Shown here: piece by piece, positions 31,175 to 43,153 of the stretch
Position numbering within the stretch: position 1 is the stretch's first letter
Layout of the letters: each line of letters begins with the position of its first letter
NCBI RefSeq assembly: GCF_000226095.1
Contig: NC_016473.1
Location: forward strand, 5,146,001-5,210,000
DNA from: Thermothelomyces thermophilus ATCC 42464
Lineage: Eukaryota > Ascomycota > Sordariomycetes > Sordariales > Chaetomiaceae
Length of the DNA stretch: 64,000 bases
Direction of reading: 5' to 3'
Translations under genes and position numbers: made by a program
Notes under the pieces: model-generated
The model's database searches: none
What the model was told of the DNA's origin: nothing
The model's input: the letters and a program-made list of their open reading frames with translations, nothing else

Positions 31175-32172
31175 CTGGGAGAGAGGGGGGGTTTGAAGAG
31201 GAAGAGAAAAGGGGTTAGCCAGTTGTTTAATAACTAGCTACGTGGATTGATATAATAATAATAATCAAAGGACTTGGGCAGAGGGGTGTGTTAATAGGGT
31301 TAGCAGTGCACCAGCAGCGGCACCGCGTCCCCAACCGCGAGATCCTCCAGCGCCGCGGCCGCGTCCGGGGACGGGTCGACGAGGCGGAAATAGGGGTGCT
31401 CCGTCAGGTTGATGATCATCATGTTCCATTAAAGTGCTAGAGTACTCACGTACTTCCCTACACAAGTAGGGAGGCAAAAAAACCAAAAGCTGAAAGGGAA
31501 AGAAAGAGAACAGAGTATAAATGTGAGCTACCGGCCCGCTGATCAGGGTCTGAGACCGACTAGGGCGGCGGGGGCCAGACCAGCTGGTATGTGACATGGT
31601 CTCGCTTGGTGCCCGCGTGCCTCGTGAATGCCGGCCTACCCCTGGTTTACTGACACACACTGTCCAGCACCAGGAGACAAATCTCGCCCCGTATCGGTGT
31701 TCTACGATTAGACCCCGCTCTCTCTCTCTCTCTCCCTCTCTCTCTCCCTCTCTCTCTCCCTTGGCCTGTTTATCTGTCCAAGATCACCGATCACCGGGCA
31801 CCAGAAAACGTGGCTCTCCACAGGCATGAACTGCCTGATGTTTCTTCGTCTGAGAATGGTAGAGGCTTACCAGGTGCTGAACGTAGCAGTAGTGTTGTTC
31901 ATGCTTTATCGTATGCTGCGGCTCGAGGACAGACGTACGATTTCCTGTCACCGCCACGGGCACGTATCTATGTATGCACATGTAAATATATAATTACAGC
32001 AAATGCATGCACATACTTGGATGGATCAAGTCTGCGTAGTTTGGCCATCCAAAATCATATCCAAAAACCCCTCCTGAACCGCAACTTCTCCGCAACACCC
32101 ACCCGTGAAACAAGAGAAAAGGGGAGAAGGGGGGGGGGGGGCCAACAGTCCCATTTCCGCTTCCCCTTCCCC
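31175..32172. other. Intergenic spacer
   Basis: No complete gene. CT-rich microsatellite (TCTCTC/CCTCTC, 31720-31760) and a G11 run (32130-32140). The small ATG frame at 31300-31422 (-) is noted with the polyprenyl synthase fragment. Confidence 0.55.
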
Positions 32173-33261
32173 TTACTTGCCGGCGCGGTAGGTGTTCCAG
32201 AAGCTGAGCATGCGGGCCTGCTGCCCGGCAGTGAACTCCTCGTAGCACGAGCTGGGGGGGAGTTAGCATACATACATTATTATATGCCATTATTATATGC
32301 ATTTGGGGGGGGGGGGGGAAGAGTTAAAGGGGGGGCACTGACTCGATCGAGTAGTCCATGTAGTTGTGGATGGGGTCGAGGCCGGGGTTGTTCGGGCACG
32401 AGTCGCGGCCGACAGGGCAGCCGCTGCTGGGGCTGGCCTGGGCCGGGGTGTCGTCGACGTAGTCGCCGTTGCCGGAGCAGCCGCCCTGGAAGGTGTGGTA
32501 GAGGCCGAACCAGTGGCCGGTCTCGTGGGTGGCGGTGTGGCCGAGGTTGTAGTTGGTGGCGCTGCCGCCGGGGACGGTGCTGTAGAGGATGGTGCAGCCG
32601 TCGCGGATGCGCGCCGTCGACCCGGCCGTGGCCCCGCCCGCCTCGGGGAAGTAGCAGTACCCGAGGTTGTCTCCCATCTCGTACAGGAAGTAGAGGTTGA
32701 GCGCCGAGTAGCTGCCCTGCCGCAGCGACCGCTTCATCGTCATCTCGTACCCCTTGGTGTCGTCCGCCCAGTTGGCGTTGACCGTCCGCGTCGTCCCCTT
32801 GTGCACGAACTGGAACCCGTACGGCGCGTACGCCGTGTTGAGCACCTGTAGCTGCGCGTCCAGCTGGCTGTCCTGTTTACTCGGTTTGAGAACGTCAGTC
32901 CTGTCTTTTTATTTCTTCTCCTCCCTCTGCCGAGAAAAGAATGGTAATGTGGTAATGGTGACAGAAAAGACTGGCACTGGCATACAGGGATGTAGCCGCC
33001 GCTCAGGGAGGTCGACGTGGCCACGACGTGGAAGTAGACGTCGACCGTGATGGTGGCTTGGGCTGTCAGGTTGCCCGAGGCGAGGAACTCGGCCTCCTGG
33101 GCAGCGAACTGCTGCGAGATCTTGATGTGCTCGGCGTCCGGCTCGGGAGCGCCGCAGGCAAACTCGCGCTGCTGGACTGGTGCTGGCCGAGTCTCGCGCG
33201 GCGGGGCGGCGACGACGCCGTGGACCGCAGCCGCGGCAAGGGCAAGGGGGGTGAAACGCAT
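32173..33261 (-). CDS. Secreted M43-family metalloprotease
   Basis: Three minus-strand exons (33261-32986, 32872-32343, 32251-32173) give 294 residues. Introns start GTATGC and GTCAGT. Signal peptide [20 protein letters not shown]. The zinc motif [13 protein letters not shown] (His at about 208) is the extended HExxHxxGxxH form of pappalysin-type peptidases, with a Met-turn NYMDYS downstream, and [10 protein letters not shown] and CPVGRDSC between them as in fungal extracellular metalloproteases of the MEP1 type. The last exon supplies [18 protein letters not shown], the usual family end. Secreted digestive or virulence-type endopeptidase; cysteines suggest two or three disulfides. The G10 run at about 32306-32315 lies inside the second intron, so any length error there would not affect the protein. 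Confidence 0.92.
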
Positions 33262-34900
33262 GATGGGCAGAGAGGAAAGTCGACTTGACGTTTCAGACCC
33301 GAGAATGTAAACTCTGGATTGACCCAAGAGAATTGATGATGACGCTGGGCAGGCTGCTGCTGTAGGCTCTGAGGAGACGGGAAGAGGAAGGGGAGGGAAC
33401 ACAATTAATATAGTCTTTATATAGATAAAATAAACAAACCGTTTGAAGATAAATGAAGTTTCTCCCCTGGAACCCCCTTTCCACCCCCTCACTCCCTATT
33501 CTCACTTCTCACTTTCAAACCAAACCCAAAATCGCGCCCTATTCAATTGCTATCTATCCCCGATTAATACGTGGTAGCATAACCTGCCTCCGCTGCTCGG
33601 ACGCCATGTCGGATTCTGGAAGGTCGATCGACAGAGGAACCCCCCCAGAGCCAGATTGGCTTTTGTCTCTGTCTGCGATGCGACCTCGGCCACACGACCC
33701 TCAGTCGAGGTGCCTCCATGTCCTTCCTGATTGGATCGGGGGCGTTGGCGAATCTGGGGCCGGGCCGCAGTGGGGGGGCACTCTTGTTCGCCGGGATCTC
33801 GCCCCCCCTTTTTTTCCTTAATTATGTATTTATGGACATTCGCATACCGTACACAACACACGCGAACGAAAATCATGGTCGGGGTGCCTGGGATGGGGGC
33901 CAGGGCATGCAGCGGCCGAGCGCTGGGTGAATCTGCCAAGTACTGTACATATATACCAAGGAAATTTAAGTCCGGGGTAGATTCAGATCTGTGAAGGTGG
34001 TCTGGGGCAGGAGAGGCACAGCATATTTTAGCTAGTATGTAAACAATACCGAGATAAGGAACTTTGATTTTGGACATACGTAGGTAAGCCGGTTAATACT
34101 ACCTGCTGCGTATGTACATAGTATGCATGCATGTTCTATTACCGCGTACCTATGTCCACGCATACACTAGTACGGTGCGCAGAAACTAGGTCGTTGGCTA
34201 GCTTTACCTGGTAGAGTCGAATCGAATCGCCAAGACGCTGGCCTCGTTATCTGAGGTAAATTTTAGGTAGGTCGGTATCAACCGTTCCCCGCGCCGATGA
34301 GACGGCAGCTAGTACGGCAGTTCATTGTAACCTCCCCAAAACGGCAGCTGCCGACACACCTAAATCGCGATAACGTCGCATTCGAGTCATCCCTCCTTAC
34401 CAAGTGGTTGAGGTGCCGACCAGGCTGTTGTAGGCAGGAGTTTAAGGAGGAAACAGAAGAAGCGAGGAGAAAATGAAAGGGAGAGAGAGAGATAATTAAG
34501 AAGCGATATTGTTACTGTGTAATTAGATATGTGGCGTTTAATTACTAGTTCTCTCAAGTTCATCAAAGTCTAACTCCGATGCCTAATTAACTCCTTCAAG
34601 ATCTATGCATCCTAGGCTCCTTACATTCCATTGTCGATGGATATCTGTCGTCGCTTCAATATAACATGGGTAAAGAAGGGGGGGAACAGGTTGGCTCATG
34701 TAGCAGGTTGTACAGAGTCGCTTGTCTATTTCCAGACCGCGTGTCTAATTACTTATTTCCTCCGCTTTATTCCAAAACAGAGCCATGTCGCTCTAGCTTC
34801 TTCACGCCTGTTCCTGGGTATTAATTATCTATTCACGCCAACGATTTCTAATTATCCCCATTCCACCCCCCCGTATTTGCCACACTCTCGCCATGTCCCA
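33262..34900. other. Intergenic spacer
   Basis: No gene supported. 33950-34170 is TA-rich with repeated GTATGTACAT/CATGCATG words. 34480-34900 is the AT-rich 3' region of the MFS gene. Open frames here are short and patternless. Confidence 0.55.
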
Positions 34901-36804
34901 TCAGCAGTCCTTGTACTCGTCTTGCTTCACATCACCGCTCCCGCTTCCGCTCCCGGCGCCCTCGACGGACCTCTTTTCGGAGGCCGTCACGGCGCCTTCC
35001 TGCTGTTGCAGATGACGCCTGTGTTCCTCGGTCTGCTGGTAGTCTACCAGGAGCTCGCCGTTCTTGCCGTACCAGCGCGGCTCGACCTTGGCCTGGTGCA
35101 CGACGGTGAAGACGCCCTTCCAGCCGTCGGCGACCTTGTGGAAGATGTTGTCCATCTCCTCGAGCGAGCGATAGGCCGTCTCGGGGTAGAAGAAGTAGAC
35201 GCAGGGCACCATGAAGGCGTTGATGACGGCAAAGATGATGTAGGTCTGGTAGCCGATGTTGTTGAAGGCGACCGGAGTGATCATGACGACCAGGAAGTTG
35301 AAGATCCAGTTGGCGCTCGTCGACAGCGCGTTGGCGGGCGCGCGGATCCGCAGCGGCACGATCTCGGCCGGGTACAGCCACGTCATGCCGAGCCAGCCGA
35401 CGGCGAAGAAGGTGTTGAAGACGAAGAGGAAGACGATGCCGGCGATCTGGAAGCCCGTCTCCTGCCGCGAATTTACCCCCGCCAGGATGGCCATGGTCGC
35501 CGCCTGCCCGACGGCGCCGAAGAGCATCAGGTTGCGCCGTCCGACCCGCTCGACCAGGAAGACGGCCGGCCACGAGGCCAGGAAGTATTCCGTCCCGTTG
35601 AGCGCCGCGAGCAGGCGGGAGAGGAAATCGGACATGCCGAGGCCCTTGTAGATGACAGCCCTGGTGTCACGTCATGTTAATTAGCAGTTTGATAATTAAT
35701 TAAGAGGGGTGAAACATAAATATTCTCGGTGACTCACGCATAGTAGGTAATCAGGTTGATGCCGCTGATCTGCTGGAAGACCTGGTTGAAATAGGCCAGC
35801 AGGGTGCGGTGTAGGTTGCGGTTCTTGTCCATGGTGAAGAGGTCGCGGAAGGTGCCCTTGGACATCTCCAGGACGGTCTCCTTGATGGCGAGGAACTCGT
35901 TCTCGACGATGCGGTCCGACGTGTCGGTGTCCTCGAGCGCGGCAATCACCTCCCTGGCCTCGTCCTCGCGACCCTTGAGGATGAGCCAGCGCGGGGACTC
36001 GGGCAGGAAGGGGATGAAGGCGAGGATGATGGCGCAGAAGAAGATCTGGAAGGCGAGCGGGAAGCGCCAGGCGACCGAACCCGGGGCGAAGGACAGGCCC
36101 AGGTCGATCCAGTAGCTGATCATGATGCCGCACGTGATGAGCGCGCCTTCGATCATGACCATCTTGCCGCGCTTGTGCGCTTTGGACGTTTCTGACTGCC
36201 ATGTGGGGACCTGGGAAGAGGGTTTATTATTAATTAGCGATCATCTTCTTCCTTCCTTCCCCAGACATCCCTGAGGAGGATTTTTTTAGCGCGGATTGCC
36301 TCTGAAAGCATACCGTGGATGTATTGCCGCCGTTGCCTAGACCGGTGATGATTCTGCCAACGATAAACTGCGGGAGGGTGGTGGAGCTGGCCTGCAGGAT
36401 GGCGCCGATAACCATGACGGAGGTGCCGAGCATGATGACGCGCTTGCGCCCGAGAGGGTTCCCGATGAAGATGGTGATGATGGCGCCGAGGAAGCAACCC
36501 AGGTTGTACGAGGCAACGGCGATGCCTTGGTAGGTGGAACGTGTCGACGACTCATCGTGGCTAAGGCCGGCAGCTTCGGGGTTGATCATGGGGAAGGCGT
36601 CGAGGAAGACCTTGAGAGTCAATATCCCGCCCATGACTCCCTGGTCTGTTCCGGGTGCGGCGTGTAAGTGACCGACAAGATCCATGGCCATGGGTGGACG
36701 AGGCCGCTTTGCTTACCGTAACCAAAGAGGAGAAAGTCGCATCCTGCTATGGTGCCCACGGCCAGGTTGAGGGCCTGGCCCCTGAGCCCGAGAAACTTCT
36801 TCAT
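34901..36804 (-). CDS. MFS sugar transporter
   Basis: Four minus-strand exons (36804-36717, 36645-36314, 36210-35738, 35660-34901) give 550 residues with all phases agreeing. It is a 12-helix major facilitator of the sugar porter family: MKKFLGLRGQALNLAVGTIA and GYDQGVMGGILT in helix 1, GNPLGRKRVIML (loop 2-3 GRK motif), IVGRIITGLGNGG, LPESPRWLILKGREDEA before helix 7, FQQISGINLITYYA in helix 7, ERVGRRNLMLFG in loop 8-9, and YPETAYRSLEEMD after helix 12. The cytosolic tail ends in a Gly/Ser repeat and charged residues. Plasma-membrane proton-coupled uptake of a sugar is likely; which sugar cannot be told. Nearby CE1 esterases suggest carbohydrate use. Confidence 0.93.
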
Positions 36805-39594
36805 GGCGGATGACTACCTATGATGCTGATTGCCCTTGTCGTGGCAGCTGGCCGGCCCCCTTCTGATGATGAGTCTCGAGAAAACGCACGACTCGGAGGT
36901 TCAGCACCCTGAGAGAGACATGGGGAGAGGAAGGATGCATGCGGACTTGCACGTAGGCCGGGCGTCGGCTTTTTATGTACCTGCCGACGCAGTGCGAGAC
37001 ACGAGGAGGCGAGAGACATCCATTGACTGGCCGGCTCGCTTTCCCCTGGTCTAGCGTAGCACCTGTAGTTACACAAACCCGGGGTGGACTGGGATCATCG
37101 ATGCATGCACCTTGCAGATTTCCATACGATGGTCGAGCAGCTGGAACCGTGTCCCTCAGCCGCTCGCATGGTTTGTGGGGAATTGTGGGCAAGCAAGGCC
37201 CATGATGAGGGGCTCCGGATATTCTGAGTAGTGTATGTGTATTCTGAGTGGCGGAGAGTGGTGAAAAAAAGTTGGGGAAATTCAGGGACCGGATGGGGAA
37301 GAAGCATGGAGAAGTCATGACGCCGATCAGGCGGGCCAATCCTGCCCGCTCGCTTCTTTCTTGTCTGCTTCTTACACAGTACCCGCAGTTGGTTGGCCCC
37401 TCCTTTTGCCCACTCCGGTCCACTCCTTGGTTCCATCAATCCTTCCGCTGCCACAGCGAACCAGTCAGCGCACGGATCCAACGGGCCGGCAGAGGTTACC
37501 TGACCCGGCAGTGCCGTGCCGGTCATTGGCCGCCGCGCCCGAGTCACCGGGAGCGGAAACTTCAAGGAAATGCGGAGTAGTGGCGACCATGACGAATGCC
37601 TAGAGATCGGCGCCGTGAAATCTCCACAGCCGACGGACTCGGCTTTGCCTGATTAGGAATTCCGAACCGGCTTGCCTCCAACTGGCGCCGGGCAAGGGCG
37701 AGCTAACGTTCGCGGCAGTTGAGACCGCGCCGGCGATTTGGAAGGGTAAATAGTCCGCCGAGAATGTGGTTCGTGACATAAAAAAAAGAGTCGAGATCAG
37801 AACAGATTGCGTTGTACAGTTCCTGCGCCGAGCCGGCGCGGTGCAAATTCGTTCCTTCCCCCCGGTACTCACGGCCGGAATGCCCCAAAATGGAAAAAGC
37901 GATCCAGCCACGTGCCAAGGTCAAAATAGGACTTTAGAGGGAACAAACATTGCGCGTCGCAAACGGCTCCTATGGAGTGATCCGTGCTGGCAGTCAAATA
38001 GGCGGGTTTGTCTTTGAAAGCGAGAGGATTACCTCGTCACATGGAAAGCACAAGAATTGGGAGCCTGTTGCGAATCTCGAAAAATGTCCTCTGAAGAAGA
38101 TGTGGTGGAATGAAGTTCACTACGGATGAATTACTTCGTAGTTAGTTAGTTATAAGGACCCTTCCAGGCGTTCCTTGGCGGGCGGCCTCGTTCACGACCT
38201 GTGATTGGCTGAAACACTGGGTGTCATGCCATCCAGCCATAGCTGACTAATATACATCGTGGCGCATGTGGAGTGGCTGAGTCTCTGACGCAAAGAACCA
38301 GGGACAAAGCATTGCAGACAGAACCCCACCTGGCTTCCACTTCCCCATACTAGGGAGCATGCCATCTGCAATGGCAGACCAACCGCAGTCGCGGACGGCA
38401 GTCCAAACACATTTAAGTATCATACAAGGAGAATCCTATTGGGAAAGGACTTGATGCCTTCCGTACTTCATTCAATCTGCGAAGCCGCCTACCTACCCTG
38501 CACTTCCGACGTGCTCGAGCAACTCGGCCAAGAGGGTAAGAACAACAGTCGGGGGCAACTTCCTTGGCTGGAATCGAATCGCGCGCGTGAGTTGGCTCTG
38601 TGCTCGGTCTCTGGAGCATGAAATTATTCCACTGGTTTGCCTTGGCTCTACTCCGTCGGTACCTTATGAACGCATGTAATCAGCTATGTACAGTAATTAA
38701 TTACAGTACAAATGCTCTCGATTGCTTGGTGCATGGCTGGGCTGCGGTTTTGGCGGAGCCCAAAAGCAGTTCCGATCAGTATTGCTCTGCGGAAAGTCGA
38801 ATAACCGTGAAGGCTAGCGCCCAACATCGCCACCATCAACACACCCGAAGGAGGAACGGTGATGCAGTACGTTGTCTACGGACGCGTCCATCATGTAAGG
38901 TTGGATAAGATAAGCCCTGTGGATCTGGCAAACGGGCTGGCAAACGGAGTGTTCTTTGTTCCTATCCTCTACTTATACAGAGCCAACAGGGCCAGCAAAC
39001 GTAGGAAGGAGACATCGCACTTTTGAACTATTTACAATACTACAACCTTTTCCAATATTGGAACCACCATCTTCTATCAAACGGCCCACGAAGGAGAAAA
39101 TATGCAGAGTCTGGTTTGGAAATAGGAAAGGGCTTGTCTGGCTTGCAGTTGGGACCAGCAGACCCTTCTTATCGACAGCATATTAAGCTCCAAGTCTTCT
39201 TTACTTAGTTAGCATGCCGAAAGTCGAGCGAAACGAATCGGAACTTATTATCAGTCATAATCTGCATGTGCAGACGATAATTATGGCATTGCACAAACGG
39301 CGATAAAACGACAGGCATCTAGGTATTTCTCCTCCCCGATGATGTGGAACTAATTAATTAATTAATTACTTACAACCTGGTGATCAGGCGCGGCACATCG
39401 GCCCCGAAGTCAGTCAGGCACAAAGGTCGAATGTTCTTTACTTGTCCAGATTGAAACACGATCAAGAATATCAGGGCAGCGGTCATGAACGGAACGTAAA
39501 ATACCTAACATCATCGGAAACCGAACCGAAGTTGCGAGACGGGTTCACATATTGTGCCAAAAGGGAATGCTCAGGGGATTCCTCTCGGGCTTAA
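36805..39594. other. Long spacer with one dispersed repeat
   Basis: No gene supported in 2.8 kb. 36830-37600 (frames on both strands) lacks recognisable motifs. Repeat B copy 2 lies at 38868-39079. A TTAATTAATTAATTAATTA run is at 39352-39368. Confidence 0.55.
38868..39079 (+). repeat. Dispersed repeat B, copy 2
   Basis: Shares GTTGTCTACGGACGCGTCC and TGTAAGGTTGGATAAG with copy 3 and the AAGCCCTGTGGATCTGGCAA core with both other copies. Most complete left end together with copy 3. Possibly a solo LTR; no coding part. Confidence 0.8.
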
Positions 39595-40503
39595 TTACTT
39601 GAACTGCGAGAAGAACTCCCAGGTCTCGACGGCCGAGAAAGTGGTGGTGGCGCCCCGGTCGACGGGCTGCGGGGTGTGGTCGCCGTCGAACGCGTTCCAC
39701 ACGACGGGGTAGTCCGGGTCGCAGCCGTCGTAGACCGTCTTGACGTGGGTGCCGCTGCCGCGGGCGGGCTCCCGGGGGGGGCCCCGGCCGGCGTCGCAGC
39801 CGTTGGTGCGGACGAAGTGGTCGCGCATCTCGCGGCCGCCGGCGACGGGGAGGACCGGGTCGGAGATGCCGTGCTGGCCGTAGTAGGCGACGGGCTCGGA
39901 GGCGCCGGAGCCGGCGCCGGCGCAGCCGCCGCTGATGACGGGGCTGCCCGAGAGCACGGCGACGGCCCGGATGCGGCGGCCGAGCGCGCACGCGAGCGTG
40001 TACGACATGGCGGCGCCGTAGCTGAAGCCGGTCGAGAAGCGCAGGTCCCGGTCGACGCACACGTCCTGCTCCACCGTCTCCATCACGGCCTCCAGGAAGG
40101 CCACGTCCTCGCCCCCCTGGTTGGCCCAGCCGTTGTTGAGCCCGTCGGGCGCCACGTAGACGGCGCCCACCGTGTCGTTGGCCGCGAGGTCGGGGATCCC
40201 GTACCACGGCAGGTAGCCGCCCGTCCCGGTGGTGACCTGCTGGGCGGTCCCGCCGAGGGCGTGCAGCGCGAAGATGAGCCGGTACGGGTGGCTGTTGTCG
40301 TAGTCGTCGGGAAGCTTGACGTAGAACCGCCGCGTCTTGCCGTTGGAGGTCAGCGTCAGGGGAGTCGTGGCGGACCCGTCCGTGATCAGCGTCGGCGTCT
40401 TCCCGCATCCCGGCGACGGCGTGGCGGCCGTCACGCCGCGGAGAGAGGCCACCGTGATGGCCACTGTGGCCACTATTAGTCGACCGAGAAGGTACCGGGA
40501 CAT
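39595..40503 (-). CDS. CE1-type feruloyl esterase / esterase D-like
   Basis: Single exon, 302 residues. N-terminal signal anchor or peptide (MSRYLLGRLIVATVAITVAS). Alpha/beta hydrolase fold of the polyhydroxybutyrate-depolymerase-like CE1 group: FYVKLPDDYDNSHPYRLIFA, LHALGGTA (oxyanion loop), GAVYVAPDGLNNGW, and the nucleophile elbow STGFSYGAAMS with Ser161. The acid is probably in the CDPDYPVVW region, and the catalytic His is in FDGDHTPQP near residue 280. Such enzymes release ferulic acid from arabinoxylan. No carbohydrate-binding module is present. It is transcribed away from another CE1 gene at 41635, sharing a 1.1-kb promoter region. Confidence 0.9.
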   Translation of the reverse strand: MSRYLLGRLIVATVAITVASLRGVTAATPSPGCGKTPTLITDGSATTPLTLTSNGKTRRFYVKLPDDYDNSHPYRLIFALHALGGTAQQVTTGTGGYLPWYGIPDLAANDTVGAVYVAPDGLNNGWANQGGEDVAFLEAVMETVEQDVCVDRDLRFSTGFSYGAAMSYTLACALGRRIRAVAVLSGSPVISGGCAGAGSGASEPVAYYGQHGISDPVLPVAGGREMRDHFVRTNGCDAGRGPPREPARGSGTHVKTVYDGCDPDYPVVWNAFDGDHTPQPVDRGATTTFSAVETWEFFSQFK

Positions 40504-41634
40504 CTTTGCTTCTCTTGGTCCTTGCTATGTTGCCAAAGATTGGTTGTAGAACGTAATTAAATGGTGGGCAAGAGGGAAACAAAGGGTTCAGCCCATCCTC
40601 GTGTTCCAAGAATGGTGGCCCAAGTTTATGTCAAAGATATTATACAGTCCTTTGGCATGCTGGTGAAGGATTGACGGTGCTATATGATAAGAATAGTTGC
40701 CGAAGTGCCACGGACGTTTTCTTCCAGGGTTGCAATTGCTCTCTCCGCTGAGAACCAACCTGGGGAACATCCTCCGGTTTCTCTAGCATATTTCAACGCT
40801 TGGCTGTAACGGTACTCTAACGAATGCCGCAAAACCTGGGCTAAAGTGACTGGGGTTGTTGTTTGGGTTAATTACTCGGCATTGGGACTCGGAAGGACGC
40901 AATGATAGACGGCGCAGGTTGAGGAGTTCCAGGACATGGCATTGAATGTTGTCATGAAGATGCGTCCCGGGGCGAGCTAGGGCGCCTGAGATCTGCGTTC
41001 CGTACCTAAGACGGTTCCGATGAAAGGCAGACATCCCCGCCCACTATGCGGGTGAAATAATTAGCGAGGGCTACGTAGCACTGTTGAAGGGCTGTTTGGA
41101 AGTTTCTTATTGTGAGAGGGGGCTCGAGTCACGGCAACCAAGTTCGGCGCCTGGTCATCTCTGGAGCTGACCACGCCTTTGGCCGTCGTCGATTCCGCGT
41201 CTCAGAGCCGAGTTGGCGGGCCCCGTGCAGGTTAAATTGTCTGCAGCGCCCGGCTACCTGGAACTCCGAGCGATTACCAGTTTCGGCTCGGAGCACGACC
41301 TTCGCCAACCCCAGATCGGCCACTTCAAGGGACCGAAACCGTTGCCGTGGCCCGATGCCGTGCAAGTCGAGCCTCCTCCTCCTCCTCCTCTCCTCCTTCT
41401 TCTCCTCCGAGGCCAAGTCCGTGAATACACCAACGACGCCGTTACGTTGCTGATACTTAAGTAAGGAAGGGCGCGGCGCTCGCTGCTGCTGATGTGAAGA
41501 CGAGGAGCAGACTTGAACATTGGTAAAGCAGAGCACTGTTTGATTGCGCTCGTGCACTCGCCACCATCATCCAATTAACATACCTAGCCCATAATTATCG
41601 GACACTGGCGTTCGAGCACCGCCCACCGCCCACC
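40504..41634. promoter_or_regulatory. Shared promoter region between two CE1 esterases
   Basis: A 1.13-kb gap between divergent starts. No gene supported; CTC repeat at 41375-41405. I did not find a clear pair of GGCTAAA (XlnR-type) sites by eye, so regulation is unproven. Confidence 0.5.
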
Positions 41635-42715
41635 ATGCGTCTCCTGCGATCGCTCACCAAGATGGCCGCCATGGCCGGCCTGGCCGCGGGCGCGTCACTG
41701 CAGCCGGTGACCAACTTTGGCGACAATCCGACCGGTCTGCAGATGTATGTGTACGTTCCGGACAAAGTTGCGGTCTTGCCCGCCATCATCGTTGCTGTAA
41801 GTCAACAGGCTTGATTAACATTATTATGTGTTTGAGTTGGATTGAGTGGTGATGACCGCTAACTTTGTTGTCGATCAGCTGCATCCCTGTGGAGGATCGG
41901 CTCAGGGATGGTACTCGCAGACACGGCTCCCGTCGTACGCGGACCAGCTTGGGTTCATCCTCATCTACGCCGGCACGACCAAGATGAGCAACGTACGCAT
42001 AGTTTTTTTTTTTTTTTTTGCTTTTTTTTGCTTGCTGTATTACATAGAGAGTTATACCCTTACTAACCATAATTATTTTCTTCCTCGATATTTTCTTTGC
42101 CAACAGTGCTGGGACGTCCAGAACCCGGCCAGCCTGACACACAACGGCGGGGGCGACGCCGGGGGCATCGTCAGCATGGTCAAGTACGCGCTGAAGCAGT
42201 ACAACGGCGACGCGTCGAGGGTGTACGTCATGGGGGGCTCGTCGGGGGCCATGATGACCAACGTGCTGGCGGGCTCGTACCCGGACGTGTTCGAGGCCGG
42301 CGCGGCCTTCTCCGGGGTGGCGCACGCGTGCTTCCTCGGGGCCGACTCGGCGACGCCCTTCTCGCCTAACCAGACGTGCGCGCAGGGCCGGATCCAGCGG
42401 TCGGCGCGCGAGTGGGGGGACCTGGTGCGCAACTCGTTCCCGGCCTACGACGGCCGCCGCCCGCGCATGCAGATCTTCCACGGCAACGCCGACTTCCTCG
42501 TCCGTCCCGAGTGCGCCCACCAGGCCCTCGCCCAGTGGGCCGACGTCCTCGGCCTCCAGCTGACCCAGACCAACAAGGGCGTGCCCTCGGCCGAGTACAC
42601 CCAGGAGGTCTACGGCGACGGCACCCAGCTGCAGGGCTTCTTTGGCGACGGCGTCGGCCACATCGCCCCGGTCAACGAGCCCGTCATGCTCCGCTTCTTT
42701 GGCCTGATGAACTAG
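41635..42715 (+). CDS. CE1 acetyl xylan esterase
   Basis: Three exons (41635-41796, 41879-41992, 42107-42715) give 294 residues. Signal peptide MRLLRSLTKMAAMAGLAAGA. CE1 pattern: NPTGLQMYVYVPDK, LHPCGGSAQGWYSQTRLPSY, CWDVQNPASLTHNGGGDAGG, nucleophile VMGGSSGAMMTNVLA (Ser about 137), acid in IFHGNADFLV, and His in GVGHIAP, which closely follows fungal acetyl xylan and feruloyl esterases. It removes acetyl (or feruloyl) groups from xylan outside the cell. Intron 2 contains 17 T in a row just after its GTACGC donor, an unusual place for a pyrimidine tract. The start has a CACCATG context. Divergent from the CE1 gene at 40503. Confidence 0.93.
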
Positions 42716-43153
42716 CTCGTACCGGATGTACTGTACCGTAAATGATCCATCATTTAATAGCGAATAGTACATAGTTACATACCAGTATGTAACTGACATG
42801 CATGTCAAGATCCCGACATTGTGCTCCGAGTCAACCTTGGATGGGAGGTGATGACAGCCTGGAGGACGAAAGTTGATTTGACCGTAGCATGCTGTCTGTG
42901 CTCTTTTGAGGTCTGAACGCCTCATTATTACCGCGAACGGTGCATTGCATTATGGGGGGTCGATAAACTTCCAAGGGGTATAGTTATACGCGCGTAGAAA
43001 TAAATAATAACCAAGAAGAGAAGCCAAACACATCCAACAATGTGCCTACTAATAATACACCGCTAGTTTATAAACAAATGGAGCGCTATAATACCGCTAC
43101 CAGGGAAAGAAGAAAAAAGAAGAGAAAAATAAATAACAACAAAAAAATAATTC
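42716..43153. other. Intergenic spacer between convergent genes
   Basis: No gene. AT-rich 3' flanks; A-rich stretch 43090-43150 near the end of the LURP-one-like gene. Confidence 0.65.

Noticed and set aside
34631-35680. 349-codon plus-strand frame over the MFS gene
   Set aside because: Shadow of the transporter's last exon; acidic, His-rich and without membrane helices.
39676-40479. 267-codon frame antisense to the CE1 esterase
   Set aside because: Composition (Ala/Val/Gly/Arg) and exact overlap with the esterase mark it as a shadow of third-position GC.
41786-42925. 379-codon minus-strand frame over the acetyl xylan esterase
   Set aside because: It spans both introns and exons of the esterase without any motif; the plus-strand gene has signal peptide, GxSxG and splice sites.
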